From contig CM037472.1 in NCBI GenBank assembly GCA_021014325.1, positions 7,998,001 to 8,062,000 of the forward strand: a stretch of DNA of 64,000 nt, read 5' to 3'. The notes beneath the pieces were generated by a model that ran no database searches, was not told the DNA's origin, and saw nothing but the letters and a program-made list of their open reading frames with translations. Source of the stretch: Plazaster borealis (taxonomy: Eukaryota > Echinodermata > Asteroidea > Forcipulatida > Labidiasteridae). Below, one piece after another: positions 22,001-37,000 of this stretch; position 1 is the stretch's first letter; every line of letters starts with the position of its first letter. The position numbers and the translations under genes were made by a program.

Positions 22001-25000
22001 AACCAACAGATAGAGACTGGCTCAGACAATATATGGCGACACGCTAAGTTGGCAGTCATATCTCTTGACAATCAATTCAAACACTTTTATTCCTGGATTG
22101 TAAAGTTGCAGTCGAACTGCTTGAGGAAACACAGAGTCCCTGATATTGGTGCAACATTTGCCAAATAAACAGCCACAACAGTGTCAATGACAATTATCCC
22201 TTAATGAAAAAAGGAATCGCAGAATTGGGCATCGCACTGTGTGCCCAAGCCCAACTTCCCTCTACTAAGTAACCAGGGAAAATACAGCAATGAGGCAAAT
22301 TATGGAAGGAAATCAAAACCGGCTCCCGTCTAAATTGAGTCAATCAATGACTTCCTGTGAGAGAATTGGGATGCATTCTTTCTTTAGCAATTCATCCTCT
22401 ACACCATTTAATCTGCTCAATAATTCCAAAGACAAACCCCAACGGCGCTTTGCTATTCAAACTTTGAAATAGACTGTTGGGATTATCCTCCGCACAGACT
22501 GGAATGAACAAAACAAAGCGAAACAAAACGAACAGTGAGGCCTCGTCCCCATGGAACACAAGAAAATGTCAGAAATTTCAAGTATACAAATGAATCAAAA
22601 CTAAAATAGAACTGATGGAATTCAGTAGAATGGTAAACAAAATCAATGAACAGCATTAAAAAAAAAAAGAATTTGAAAGCATGAACTTATAAATACACCA
22701 CACCACATAAGTAAAAACAACTCAAAATAATAAAAATATTTCAAAAATTGTTACTGCAGGAGTTCCCCAAAAAGATCAACCCTGTACACCATGTAACAAT
22801 ATTGTACTTAAATCCTGTACTACAACATGCAATGTTCGGAATCTTATTAAAAAGTGCTGTCTTCCACTTCCCCAGAACAATGGACCGATCCATTAAGCTC
22901 CACCCCTTAATGCATTGACCAACACAACCCCCAACACAGTGAACACAATTTCCACAAAAGTCTGACACATTAAAAAACAATTGCTACGTCTTTTTTTGTG
23001 TGCAAAGTGGCGCAGAGCATAGCAAGATGCATGTGTAGTTCACACTACCCATAGATAAATACTATTAAGTGTGAGGTTGTTGAAATCATACACTGCATTG
23101 AAAACATCTGACTAGCTCAACAATTTAACATTAATAAAATAAAAAAAACATGTAGTAATAAAAATAATTAAGAAGCTCCCTGTGTTAAAAATTGGCTGTG
23201 CACAAATCACATGTATCCAATGGGAGACTTTGTAATGGATGGTGGCAGCAGGCAGACCACGGCCCAATTTCATAGAGCTGTTTAAGCAGAAAATATTGCG
23301 TAACAATTTCCTGCTAACCAAAAATGAGCAGGATACCAGACACAAATAGTACATGCGAAATGGTATTTTGGCCGGTTTCCTTATTTTGCTAAGCGTAATT
23401 TTGTTGTGCTTAGCTACTTTTAATGCTTAAGCAGCTCTATGAAATTGGGCCCAGGTAAACTTCAATCGATAACATAGTTCTCAGAATGCACACATTTCCT
23501 AGAAATGTGATTTTACCTGGCAAGTCTGCTGCCACCTAGTGTCCCCAAACAGAGGTGAATATGCCCTAGGTCAGAGTTTAAAGCACCAAATTATTCAGGG
23601 AAAGCACAATACGGTAGCATGTTTAACACTACAGTGTTCTCCACACACGTATTTTGGGAGGGCGGGCCGCCCTCCCAAAGCTTAAGGCCGCCCTGCCAAA
23701 GAATTGGCCGCCCTGCTAAAATGATTGGCCGCCCTGCCAAAAAAATGACAAACAGACTATTTTTAGCCTGCATTTAATGCGATCAAACGAGTAACCGACG
23801 AGCCAAACCCGACTTCCAAACTGCAGCATCGGAATTGCGATCGTTCATTTCAGTATACAAACGTTAAAACACGATGCACACACAACCACATGGTTCCTAC
23901 TGCTGAGTATATCCACCACACACCGCACGTGCATCAGCCCATCAATGTTCGTTCGCCCAACGTCGGCAGGCCATGCAGTAGCGCATACACAACACCACGG
24001 TCCAAAGTCCAGGCTAACCAACATTCCGCACGCTGCGATTGGCCGTAGATTGTTGTTGATAATTACCATATTCATAAGAGAGCTTGCTAGACTCCAACGC
24101 AGTACACGTTTACGAGCCGAGAAAGAATTGCCACACAGTGTGCCGCACGACTGCAGATTGGTACAATGTACAGCCTTGAAGGATATTCAAACATTGATAA
24201 CTTTCGCCGATAGAGGGCGATGCGGGGCAAAGTTCATTGAATTTGTTCTCAATGTTTGTTGTTAACGGATCGTTGAATGTCGATGATTTTATTGCAAACG
24301 AAGTTCTTAACAACGAAACCTTTCAGCACATGAAAATGGTTGTTGATGAAAAAAGTATTATTAAGGGCAGAAATTAGGGGATAAGATCGTCCAAAAACGT
24401 GGTTTTTTTTCGTGTTTTTTTTTCGTTTTGAAAATTGCATGTGTAGGCTATCCGATCACCAGCTTTCTAAAACCCCACACTGTGCGGCATATCATCCCTT
24501 TGATGTTTTTGGCGCGGCGCACAAAGTAAAATGTATAACAAATTGTAGGTTTTGAATTAGTTTTTCAAATAAGGTTGTTCCGCCCGAAATGGATGTTAAT
24601 TATTCTCCTTAGGTAGTGTCGGTGATTAGGTGGGCCGGGGATTAATAACTATATTTTTAAGAAAAGGATCATCTCAAGTGTTTTTTTGCTTTCACGTCCG
24701 ATGACGTCATATACCAATGGGAGCCATTTTGATTACGTCATATCGACGGGCGCCATTTTGATTACGTCATGCCGCCCTCCCAAGAAAAAAGTCTGTGGAG
24801 AACACTGCACTAACTCCCTCGAGTGATTATGGTGGTATGCCTGATCCCATGTAAAGCATAATCAGTTTACTAGTGCAGTCCTCAGTCCTACACCATTCAG
24901 TAACTCAACAGTGAAACTGTTGGACTCTGATTACGGTGGTATGTCTGATCCCATGTAAAGTATTTAATCAGTTTACTAATGCAGTCCTCAGTCCAACAGA

Positions 25001-28000
25001 ATCAAACAAAACATGCAGTTGGAGTTGGAAGGGTTGGGGGTGGTTTGGGTTAATAATAGTTATTTGTTTGACTCACCATACTGTAGGGTCCCCCGCTAAT
25101 GAGTTGAAACGCTTACAGACACATGCAGCGTTGCACAGATCTTTCTCCAGTAAGTAGGAGAAGATCTTGAGGAGGATTTCAGATGGGACATGATACTGGA
25201 GGAAATTATCTTCAGGGTTCGACACTGTTCAAGTTTGTAAAAATAATATGAGATTATTATATTGTTTTCATCTAATAAAAATAACAAAGCAACTTTGAAC
25301 TATAATAATACAGGATGTATATATTTATTGTAAGTCATTGTCATTTTCTAGGTATCGTTCATTGTTTGCTTTAAGTTATTGCTATTGCTCGCAGGACCAC
25401 AATAAATTTCAATTCTTGTTTTTATTCTAACTCTAATGTAAACATGCATCATATACAACACACAGAACCTATTATGTACATAGGGTGTTACATCCCATCT
25501 GATGGAAAGATCAATTATGGTTTAAGTGTCTTGCTCAAGGACTAGAACCCACACTCGGACAACACCAGAGCTTGAGCCCAGTGCACTAGACCACTCGGCC
25601 AAGAAGTAAAGCTTGAATAAAGGAAGGAATTTCTGGCCAACCAATTCCTCAATTGCAATTTCTTAATATACTCTACTGTAGCTGTTACATGTAAGCCATT
25701 TCTGAAATGTGACAATCCATTTCAAATAAATTTTCAAAATTGTTGTGGTATTGAACTTATCAAAAGCAGATTAGAAATATATCTTTTGTAAAACCAAAAG
25801 TGAACTACTCTTCTTTTTAGGTGGGAGTTGGGGATTAGTGATGTGCAGGTATAACACCTGTCTAGCTTTGGTTGTTTTCCACTTTGATACTCACAATTGA
25901 CACTTTGCGTGGCCTGATGATGTGTAAGACGTGCTCTCTTGACCTTGGAGGAGGAGGTGGAGGAGGATGAGGAGGAGGAGGTGGAGGTGACATGAATGGA
26001 TGAGGTGGTGCTCGATGATGAAGCAGCTGGTACACCCTGTTGGATCAAACAACAAAATTAAGAGATTTGAATGTGAAAATAAAATCAGGGTATGGATTTT
26101 GAATTTTTTGAAATTAGGGTATAGGGCCTAATAATTGCATTGGGGATAAAGAATATTATTTTGGTTTTTAATAACCACTTTACTGTGTAGATGCACTCAT
26201 CACATGATATCATATTGCCGACTGACATAGTGCATCTATCATTCAAAACCATGTTTATGATATTTAAGGTCAGACAGTAGGAGGGTTGACAATGTAATGT
26301 AGATTCATTCACCACTCTATATTATATTGCAGGCAGGTATAGTGCCTCTATCATTCAAAACCAAAGTGGATTTTGTTGAATGGTCAGACCGTAGGAGGGT
26401 TAACTCTGTACTGCAGATGCATTCACAACATGATATCATATTGCAGGTGGGCATAGTGCCTCTATGGTTCAAAACCACAGTAGATAATATTGAAAGGTTG
26501 GACTGTACGAGGGTTGACTATGTACTGTATGCATTCACAACATGATATCAAATTGCAGGCTGGCATAGTGCCTCTATCATTTTCTCTATGAGAAAAGGTC
26601 ATGTTTTCTTCTGAAATATGGGAGATTTATGGGAACCTTTTTAGGTAGCATCAAAGCCAAGACCAGGGTAACGGATGCAATTGACTCTACGGAATTACAC
26701 ACTAGGAATACAGGAAGGTTCATAGCCAAAATACCTGGAGGGAATTTGATGTAATTTTTTGCTCCCCCACAAAAAGTTCAACCAAGCCATATTGATAAAC
26801 CTATTGAACGGAATGTAAGGCGGTGTCATGGTACTGACAGGGCAATGACATCATCAGGAAAGGGGAAAGGGAAGAGGGGCTAGAATCATCAATAAGACTA
26901 AGAGTGTCCTTTAACTGTTAACAAAGAGTTGATGTGTGCAGTCAAAGGATGCACATGAGCAGTATTTGTATGTGTCATCTTGTGTGTGTACTTCTACTTG
27001 ATTAACAAATTGATATAAATTTTGAAAAAGGAAGTCAGTATAGAGCTACTCAATGCAATGATAAAATGCTACATGGGATCTGTAAACTTGTCCTTGTTTT
27101 AGTACAAAGGGTGTCTGTTAAATCTAACAGTTTTCACACTTACATACAGGTACATGTAGCTTCATTTACAGAGCTGTAGTGTTGTTGTAAATAACAAATA
27201 TTGAAAAGAAGAACTTTTTGAATTGCAGACACTGCACATGGTACATGTACTACTGTATTACAGTACATCTGCATAATGTACAACAAGACCAAAGGCTGCA
27301 CCAAACTTCACAAATTATGTACATATATGTACAACGACCAGAAGATGATCACAACGTGTATTTTGTCTGATTCTGCTAAATAAAACACCACCTCTCAGCC
27401 AAGGAAACGTTCTTTGTTGAGAGTTGGCAACTATTTGACGACCCATAAATGCTCAGGTTCAGCAGAGTTGGAAATATCTACTGGATCAGATTTAGCACTT
27501 GTCCAGTTATCCCCAAACAAATAAATCCCAGTGTTTTTCCTGACACATACTTTGAAGATTTACTAATCACACAAAAAATAATGATAACCATTTTGGGTCT
27601 TTTCGTGCTAACTATAGCAGAAAATTGTTCTTCTTAAGCGTAAGCGTATTTCACAGGTTAGCAAGAAAATTAGGCGGCCAGCTTGCACGTTCACCATGAA
27701 TTTGCATTGTTATGTCATTCATTTTCATACAGTAAGCACTGGAAGGTTAGCACAGGCTTACGTTTAGCAGCGCTATGAAATGGAAACTCATGCAGTAAGC
27801 ACACAAACGGCCGTTAAGCAGCTCTATGAAATTGGGCCCTAGTCCAGTGAAAATTCCAAGCCACAAAACATGTGGTCTAGTAAAGATTTTCTTGAAATTG
27901 AATCTCTGTTTGAGTGTGAACTCATGAAACATCCAGATTACTGCTGAACAAGGGAGGGGCTGACTTCCTCTTCTCGTTTGGCTGACTCCGTTATTTTAAC

Positions 28001-31000
28001 AATGATCTCAGACAAACGATCAATTACCCAGGTGCTACATGTACAAGCTGCAGTCAAGTTTGTCTACTGGCAAATTCTGGCAAAATCACTGTATCAACAA
28101 ATGTACACACAATACACTTTAAGGATTGCAACAAAGCTTTTACATAAGTTACAAGGACAAGAATTTGTTTTGGAACTTCAAAACACTATTGTATGCAGTT
28201 CATAACTCAGATAGAAATTAATTATATAAATTAATAGTTAGTGTAACACTGTATGCTTACAGTAACATAGACACTGGGCCAAATTTCAAGGCCCTGCTTA
28301 CTCAAGTTACTGTGAAAGCAAAAATCAACACTTGCGTATCGGACAAATCCCTGCATATCATTTACAAGTATCTTTCATACATGTAGGTAGGAAGGATTAG
28401 TAAGAGTTCTTCACTCAGACTAACCCTTGAAATTAAAAATGATGGCGTTAAGCACAGAGCTCCATGATAAGCGAAGCCATGAAATTGGGCCTTAATAAGT
28501 ACATGTACAGTGTATGTAATGTATATTGTAGCATAGTATCAAATCAAACAAATTGACAAAGCCCTTATTTCTTGCATTCAAACCAAACTGGTCAGATCGA
28601 GGCTGAAATGAAAAAGTCTGGTCCTCTTTTGTATAAACATTTGTACAATGAATAACAATGAATACATACGTACATGTATGCTTCCTGTTGGCTCACAGCA
28701 CACGGAACATGACAAACATTAAGTTTTAACACAATAAAGATCATGTACTATACATGTAGGCTTCCCCTGTCAAAAAGTACAAGAAGCACATGTACCCATT
28801 GAACATATTTTATCAAATCTATTCACACAGAGTACATGTAGAATTATCTACTTAATGTACAACACATTTTTTAATATCAACTTGAACGCGACAAAAAGCT
28901 GTTTAACATGAAAACAAAATCTTCAGGAAATGACAAGAAACTCTACACAATGTACCCCTTAAATGACAATATGTATAGTGCACATGTACAATACATGAGT
29001 TTGTGTTGAGCATAATATGCCACTTTACAACACTGTCCCGGTTCTATTGTCAAACATTCACGCTATACAGAGAATGCATGCAGCAACACAAACACTACTA
29101 AATTGTAGAATGATTGATGCACTGTCTTGGCAGCCAGGAACCCACAGAGACTACAGTGGAAGACTACTCAGTAACTACAGTACTAGCCCAATGACCATGC
29201 ACGCTGGTAGATAATTCACCTGTATGACAATAATATGAGTCACTCTACACAAATTACACACTGTATGCAATCTGACCTTACATTTAAATTGTATGGAACT
29301 GACATTCTTAAGAATCACTCCTTGAAACCCACAAAGAAAAAATACATCATTGTTTATTGGAAGACAGAATTCTTTCCCAACTACAGCTTTCAATACACAC
29401 ACTATTAAACCAACTCATTGATCAGGTTTTCAAAGTATAAACAATGATTGGTCATGTTTTGTTAAGGATTTTGTGCTTATTTTGATTGCTGCGATCAAAA
29501 GAAGGTGCAGTGATTTTTTAGATTTTGGTATTAACATTTTGTTTGGGGGGTGGGTTTCATTGCTATTTTCTTGACTTTTTTTGACAGCTTTCCAGATGGA
29601 AATACTTCTCAGGATGATTTGTGTTGGTTAACAACTTAATAATCACTGTCCTCCAGATTGGAAATTATCCTTTTTTCTACCACTCCTGTAAGGCCTACTT
29701 TGTATTTTGCTATTTATTTTGTTTAATGTATTTTACCAACAGCGATTAACTGCCACTAACACATGTAGGTACATTTTATCATTAAATGCTTAAAAGCATT
29801 AAACATGTTTAAAGCTTGGGAGGTTCATCTACAAATCAATGAGCTGATAAACTGGACATTAAAACAAAAAAGTTCTTGTGTGACACCTAATTATTTAATT
29901 TCAAATCTAATTAATTTTATTTCAATTTCTGAAATGTTAAATTCATGGGTATACCTTTTTAATGGTGGCAAACTATGAACAATTCAATCCCAAAAATCAA
30001 TGCGGGACAAATTATTCAGCTGAATTATGAGAACTTAATGGTGTAGCTCCTTTTGGCAACATTAGACGAACTGCATTCTTAATCTTCAACTTGTCAAATT
30101 TATACAAAAGCTGCAAACGAGTTAAATAATATAAATTCAAATGCATTTCTATATTTTTCACAGGACTTGTCTTTACTAGTTGTATACACGCTGATATATA
30201 TCAGGGAACGATTTTGTTGACAATAACAATGTTGACTTTTGAGTATTCATGTATTTGTGCATTTTGTTGGTACATTATTTTGCTATGCTACACAGGAAAA
30301 TAATTCACTCAGTATTCAATAAATACATGAAGATCATTAACGTATGAATAATTTGAAACACAAGGTTATGAATTTATCATAATTTATATATTTTTTAAAT
30401 GAAGTATACTTCATTTATACTTCATTCATTGTTATTCATTGTTATTCATTGTATGTATGACATGTGGGCCCTATATGTTCAGTTCGTTTGTATTCTAGCT
30501 GACCACTAATTTAAATATCTACACAGCATATTATTCTTTGGTGCGAGATGAGTTAGGAATAATTTGTAAATTACACCATTACCATACTATACAATACCAA
30601 TAATCTGGTAAGCATGCCAAGTACATGTACAATATGAATAGCTAATTGCAATCCGTCCAGCCTGGCCAGAACCCTGCCTAGCTGAGCTGGCAGTGAATGA
30701 CATTCTATATGCTTCAACACAGGAAAGACTAACTGACAGGATGGTTTGAACTACATGTAAGCCTGAATCACTGAGCCCTCTAGTCCTAAGGCCATGACAC
30801 AGTCACACACTGCTCACTATGTGTACTAGTCACAGTGTGTCAGGCAAGAGACTGCATGGCAAATCACACAACAACAGCTTGGCTTGGCTGAATGCAATCA
30901 TCTACAATGTAGAATGCTCTAGAAGACTTTAGTTTCTAATCAAGATGCAGGAACTGATGTTTGAAATTGTCCACATAGGCCTACATGTACTGTACAAAAA

Positions 31001-34000
31001 CTATAAAATATTGTGCACATATTTTGCAAAAAAATTGACTGAATGGCAATATGTGTTGGTTGAATTCCCTAATGTTTGCATCGTATATAAAGCATGAGAT
31101 GTACGATGTAGATGCCAAGCAGTGTGGTAAATCCTTTGTATGCTTCAATCAAACTACAAGTTCCTTATTACACTATGTATTCTTTTTACTAAGTTCCGTG
31201 ACTTGTCCCCTGAGGTTAGTATTGCATTTTGCATGACAGACCATCCAGTTGAGTGATTGTTTGTTTAACATGCATCAACAGTATTGACAAATTCTAAATA
31301 ATAATATTTTTATTCCCACATTTCTGTGATTTATTTCAATATCCTTATATATGAGTATTTATGTTTATAAATGATACATAGTTTTGGGCCCAAACCATAG
31401 TTACAAAAAATGTACAATGTAGTTACCATTGTTTTATATAAAAAAAATTCTATTAAAAATATTGAATCCTTTCTGAGACTTCTGAACTCTTTCATGGATC
31501 TGGTGGTATTAAATAACAAACTAGAACTGAATTTGTTACGAACAAATACTGGGGTTTCGGCTTTAAGAAGGCGAACTATCAAGAATTGAATAATGTCTTG
31601 GTGACGTAATGTAGTTTGTTAATTAATAAGTTGTCACATTCCCGATGATGGCGATCGATTGTGGGTCAAGTTAACGAAAATGGAACCTGTCGCTTTAGGG
31701 CGCTTTTTATGATGAAATTTATATTATATTTGAATTTCCAGTTTGGAACAGATGGACCGGTAGAAGTTCGGGTCATGTGGGAGGATGGCATTCATCAATT
31801 CATGTGAAATCTTCAGAAAAGATACTGACCCATTGAGTTTTACAAGTGCTTGATGTGCATTTTCAGTAGAAAAACCCCCCACCGTTGCTAAAACATTTGC
31901 GCGATCAATATACAATGCAACAGCAAGATTTCCCTAGTACCCAGCGTTAGCAATGAACCATCTAGCATACACTGGTGGTTACCAATGAAAATCAAGATTC
32001 TATTTATTGACTGCTGCGATCAAAGTTTTGCACCGAAACATCGCTAAACAAGAACAGCAAGTTAAAATCTCAGACAGTTTTTCAATCATGTAAAATGTAA
32101 ATTGATTTTATAAATTGACTTTCAAACCAAACTAACTCAGTTAAAACAGTTTTATTAGCCCAATTTTGTGCTTGTTTGTGCGGTACATGCACACACTATG
32201 CACACAGTTATCCACTGTATTGCAGCAGCCTTATCTGTGTGTACACAGGCTGTGTGTTATACAGCCATATGCTACGTACAGCGCCAATGACTTGTGATGT
32301 ACACAGACACGGCGATCATGCTTTTTTGACGGGCGTTTTTAAATCGGTAATATCGTCAAGAAATGAACGAAAAACACTCAACACAACTGCAGCTGGATCT
32401 AAATTAGAGCACAAGCTTTCATTTGATGTGTCGTTTGTGTGTTTTAAGACTGTAGTTCCTGAGATCGAACCATAGTTTCACGGGTTAATGCTATGGGAAC
32501 TTTCGGATGGAAGTATAATAATAATTAAAAAAATAAAAATCCCGACGAAAACAAAGGTGGTTTCGGCGGATAGCCGAAACCCCCAATAACATTACAGAAC
32601 ACACTACAATCTAAACGTGAAGAGTTCTTTGGGTTTGTATCAGGCCTATTAGGTAACTGACTAGTGATGCACAAATGTGATGTATCAGTGCTTACATTAA
32701 TCTGGCTATGAAACTCTGAAGTGGCAGATCTAGGCATTGCTTCATGTGCTTGCTGTGCAGATATAAACATTCACTAGGAATTCCAATATTTTGTAATCTA
32801 TCGTTACTTTTGATTGTTTACAATCAACAAGTCCTATTAAAACCGTTTGTGTTCAGTTATCAAAAAATAGATCCAGCTAATCTAACATTGTAATTCACTA
32901 CTTTCATAAAAATTATTTTGAGTTTTAGAAAGTTAATTAATACATTTTGGAAATGATAAGTGATACCACTTGAGAGCCTTACAAACTTGCCAATAGATTA
33001 CAACAAGTCTTAATGAAATCACTCTTTCTAAAGGCAAACCAGCACACACTTCCAAGTACATTGTATTTTGGAAGAGTAGACTCATTCCCATCCTCTAGTT
33101 TTCAATAACAACACCATACAAACAACTTGTGAACATTTCATCAAATACATGTAGCCTATGTAGGTGAAAACCACTCAGGGTTTCTGTGCACGTTCACATC
33201 ATGGAGTATTTTAATTGTGGCAATTGAAATCCAATTATTAAAAGCAATGATTTGTAGGGTGTTAAATATTGTTTGCTTGGGTTTGACAATACAGTCAGTG
33301 TGGGCCTTCAGACTGAAACTATTCAATTCTCTTGTTTTTTGGGTGATAATTACCAATTCTGTACTAACCTTATGTACGTGTACTTCCGTATTTTGTATGT
33401 TTCAAATCAACAAGGATCTTATTTAATATGGATGAAGACTAGACATTTACATAGTCCCCTTAAATGAGAAGAACACTTTGTATCACAACTTTGTCTGGTT
33501 ATATGGGGCAATTATATTACATGCAACTCACATAACAGTGATGACATGAATCAAAAGTCATTTTTGAATGAATTCTACCCCATACGTATGACTTTATATG
33601 TGGAGAGTTGCTCTTGATTTAACAACAAATTTCAATAATCATTAATCATAAAGGGAACCAGGGTTCTGATACTTGTTTGTAGCTGTAAAATAGCCCATAC
33701 TATGCAGACAGTGATTGCCTCTTTTCACCTTGGAGCCAAGTTTCGTGGCTCAACTTTACACATTAAGTGAGAAATTTGCCATTACAGTAGCAGAACAATC
33801 TGTAATTTTAACATACTATAACATAATTCAAAAATGATCAAGGAATTTTTGGTCAAGTGTGCATATTTCTTGTTACTAAATGCATTCTTTGCTACACAGC
33901 TACTGCAGAAATTCAGTGCTGGAGAATGGTGACCGTAATCACATAATTCCATCGTACACAGAGCTACATGACACTGAACCCTGGCCTCTATTTGGTGGAG

Positions 34001-37000
34001 TGGACTAAGACTGATAAAACACAAGATTGCTACAGTACTGTATACGTACATCACTAAGGGAAAGTCCACTCGCATTCACTTAAAGAAAATATTAATGTTG
34101 TGAGCTCAATTTTTCAATATCGTTTTGAGCTTTGGGGATCAGTGACGGAAAGCCTTGCCAAGTTCAAATGCCTGCAGTTGATTTTCTCAGCCAATGAATC
34201 ACTGAACTCAGCTGGCAATTCACTGCTCACACCTCACTACCCAATCACTCATGTTGAGGCAAAACTGCATCACTGAATAAATAATGCATCATATCTGAAG
34301 GAGGTTTTCAGGGTAGTGTATTGTACATGTTTGCTGAAATGTGCGACAGGAAGGCCAAGTGTCTTGCCCTTAATGGGCTGATGCACAAGGATATTGTGAA
34401 AAATGTACATTAGGCTAAACGATGTCAATAAACACACCACAATGAATATGTACAGTAAAGGTGTGCACCTTTTGTTTCAAGGATATCATTGTTTCAAGGA
34501 CAGAGTATAATGTAGATTCAATCTTTGAAGATCTTGTGCTAATTTAATTTCACTTTATACAACATGAAACATTTTCAAGCTGAAATAGCCTGATTAGAGG
34601 TCTACAATAATAATATCATACATTGTAAGACTGCTAACAATGGAAATCCAAGCAAGATCAAGGAATCACATATGTAATTTAATGAGATTGGCCTTTTTCA
34701 CCCAGCATTTCACTTCACAAGTTTAATGACAGATATGCACAGCAGGCTTGGAATTTCATCTTTGTGAGGGCAAGGCCATTTTCAGAATGCAAAGGGCACT
34801 TCCATTGGGAAAATCTATGGGAAACTTTTGAAGGGGCAACAAGGCCAGGACCAGGGGCAACAGAGGGAGGACATAGCCTCTGTGGCCTCCGTGGCCTCTG
34901 TGGCCTCCATGTAATTCCAGGCCTGGCACAGGTCACTTTTTTTTACTTTGTTGTAATTCCGTTGTTTTGATGGTTTTAATTAATATTTGTCCATTATAAA
35001 AAAAGATGCACTTTTTGATGGACAGCCATCTTACAAACACTAAATAAAGCTATAAGTAAACAAAATCTAATATTTCTCAAAGCTTACATGTCCACATCTT
35101 TAGAAAACTACGTGTACAGTGTACATTGTACCATCTACCATGTACATGTAGATTTACAAATGTCGCATTCCAACAAATGTGACTAAGAATTTAAACATCT
35201 TGCTATAGTGTTGAGGTTGATAGAGTGCAAGCCCTAGGTACATGGGTGTACTTTGGATGCCTTGTTTTGAAATTGGACACTATTTATCAAGTTCATTTAC
35301 ATTGAAAATAAAAGTAATGTAGGTGGGGCCTTAAACAAAAACTACAGCAAATTTGTACACTATATTACCATGGCTAATGCCTTGTTAGGGGGCTGTACAT
35401 GTATCATGTATCATCTCATTCAGGTCAATAGGTAGCATAAGTTAATAAAATTAAACTACGTATCTTCACACCTTTAGCATCTTCAGCCCAATCTTAACAC
35501 AACACAGGACTAACTTTTGGTTTTCACAAATATATGTTAAGGCGTGTCAAGAAGGGACAAAATTTCCAAGTAATTGATGCGCAATATAAGAACAGAGACC
35601 CACTAAAACACTTGAGGGTCTTCCCACAGCATCCATTGTATGCTTTCGTATGAGCCATTCGTCACGATAGCGGAAATTAGAGATGTGGGCTCACAGACTA
35701 TTCATATGTACAGCCAAACCGGTACGTTGCACGTACATAGCACCCTAGAGGCCAGTGGTAAAAAGTGGTGCTTTTAGTTTTAATGAGTAGACATCATCAA
35801 TCATTGTTCAGCACAGGTTTATGAGAAGTCCTAGTGGTAATTGTGCAATTAGAGAATGTACATGGTGATTTGAGTATAGCTTGGTCACAACACTTTTTAA
35901 TAGCTTCATTTCTGCATTGTTTTACACATTGATTGCATTCATCTCAATGGTCATAAAAACTACTATCTGCTTTACTAATTAGAGACTAGTGTATTGGTTT
36001 GGTACATGTAATAAAAAACAACAAAGTATTGGTTTCAATTGTAAGCTCATTGATTTTTCATACCAATACCAATCCACACGGTATTTACAACCCAAAGTTA
36101 CAATTAGTAAAACTGATTGTCTTTAGGATAAATACTCTTATACAATTTGTATTCTATATGTATTCAAATAAAACCTGGTTAAAATTGCATTGAAAGGACC
36201 CAAGTAATTCCTTCAACAACTACAAACATAAAGTAAGTGTACTCGTACATGAAGCACTATAAATATACATAAGCACACAACATTCTCAATATTGTACTCA
36301 TGCGGGAGGAATAGTTGCTTGTTTCTAAGGAATCAAAGTGCAGTTGGTGGGTGCACTGCAGAATTATTATAACCTGTCAATTCCAGGAAGTCCATTTGCC
36401 CATCACTGATCACCTGTTGAAGCTGTGTTCAAAGTCACTGCACTCCATAACATAGGCCCAATTTAATAACGCTGTTTACAGGGGCAAATTAGTTTGCTTA
36501 ATTTACCAGAAAAACATATAACAAAAAGAGTACATTCATGTATTTTATAAAAGGTGTAAATATTCGCAATGGATTTGCATTATTGCATCCCTCATCTGCT
36601 TAACAATAACCACTGACAAGTTAGCGTACCTTTTGCTTTGCTCACAGTAAGCAATGGTTATGAAATAACAATTTTTCTAGAACCACTCCATAAGCAGAGA
36701 CGTCTGCTTACAGGCTTTATAAAATTGGCCCCAGATCAAGTGCTGCTCATACTAAACCTCTATTGTAACACTTCACAATATTTAAGTATGAACTGATTTG
36801 CACTTTCAGTGGCTCCACTGAAGTTGGTTCCTGGCCAAGAGATGATGCGATTATCCATGACGGTGATCAGTTGTAACACAAACATGTGAGGAGCTGGAAA
36901 CCTCAAGCTGTCATCAATGGTCATCAGTACATTAGGGTGTACAAAAGTTTTCCTAAACTGTTTTAATAAAAGTCACTGGCACAAAGTTTGACATCAATAC

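Larger units (their letters stand above)
21351..25076 (-). other. FBXO11 intron 4
   Basis: It contains a GGGCCCAATTTC-family MITE (23261-23452) and a 1.18-kb terminal-inverted-repeat element (23632-24807). A near-duplicate of about 60 bases (GGTGGTATGYCTGATCCCAT) occurs at 24829 and 24930. No gene is seen. Confidence 0.6.
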
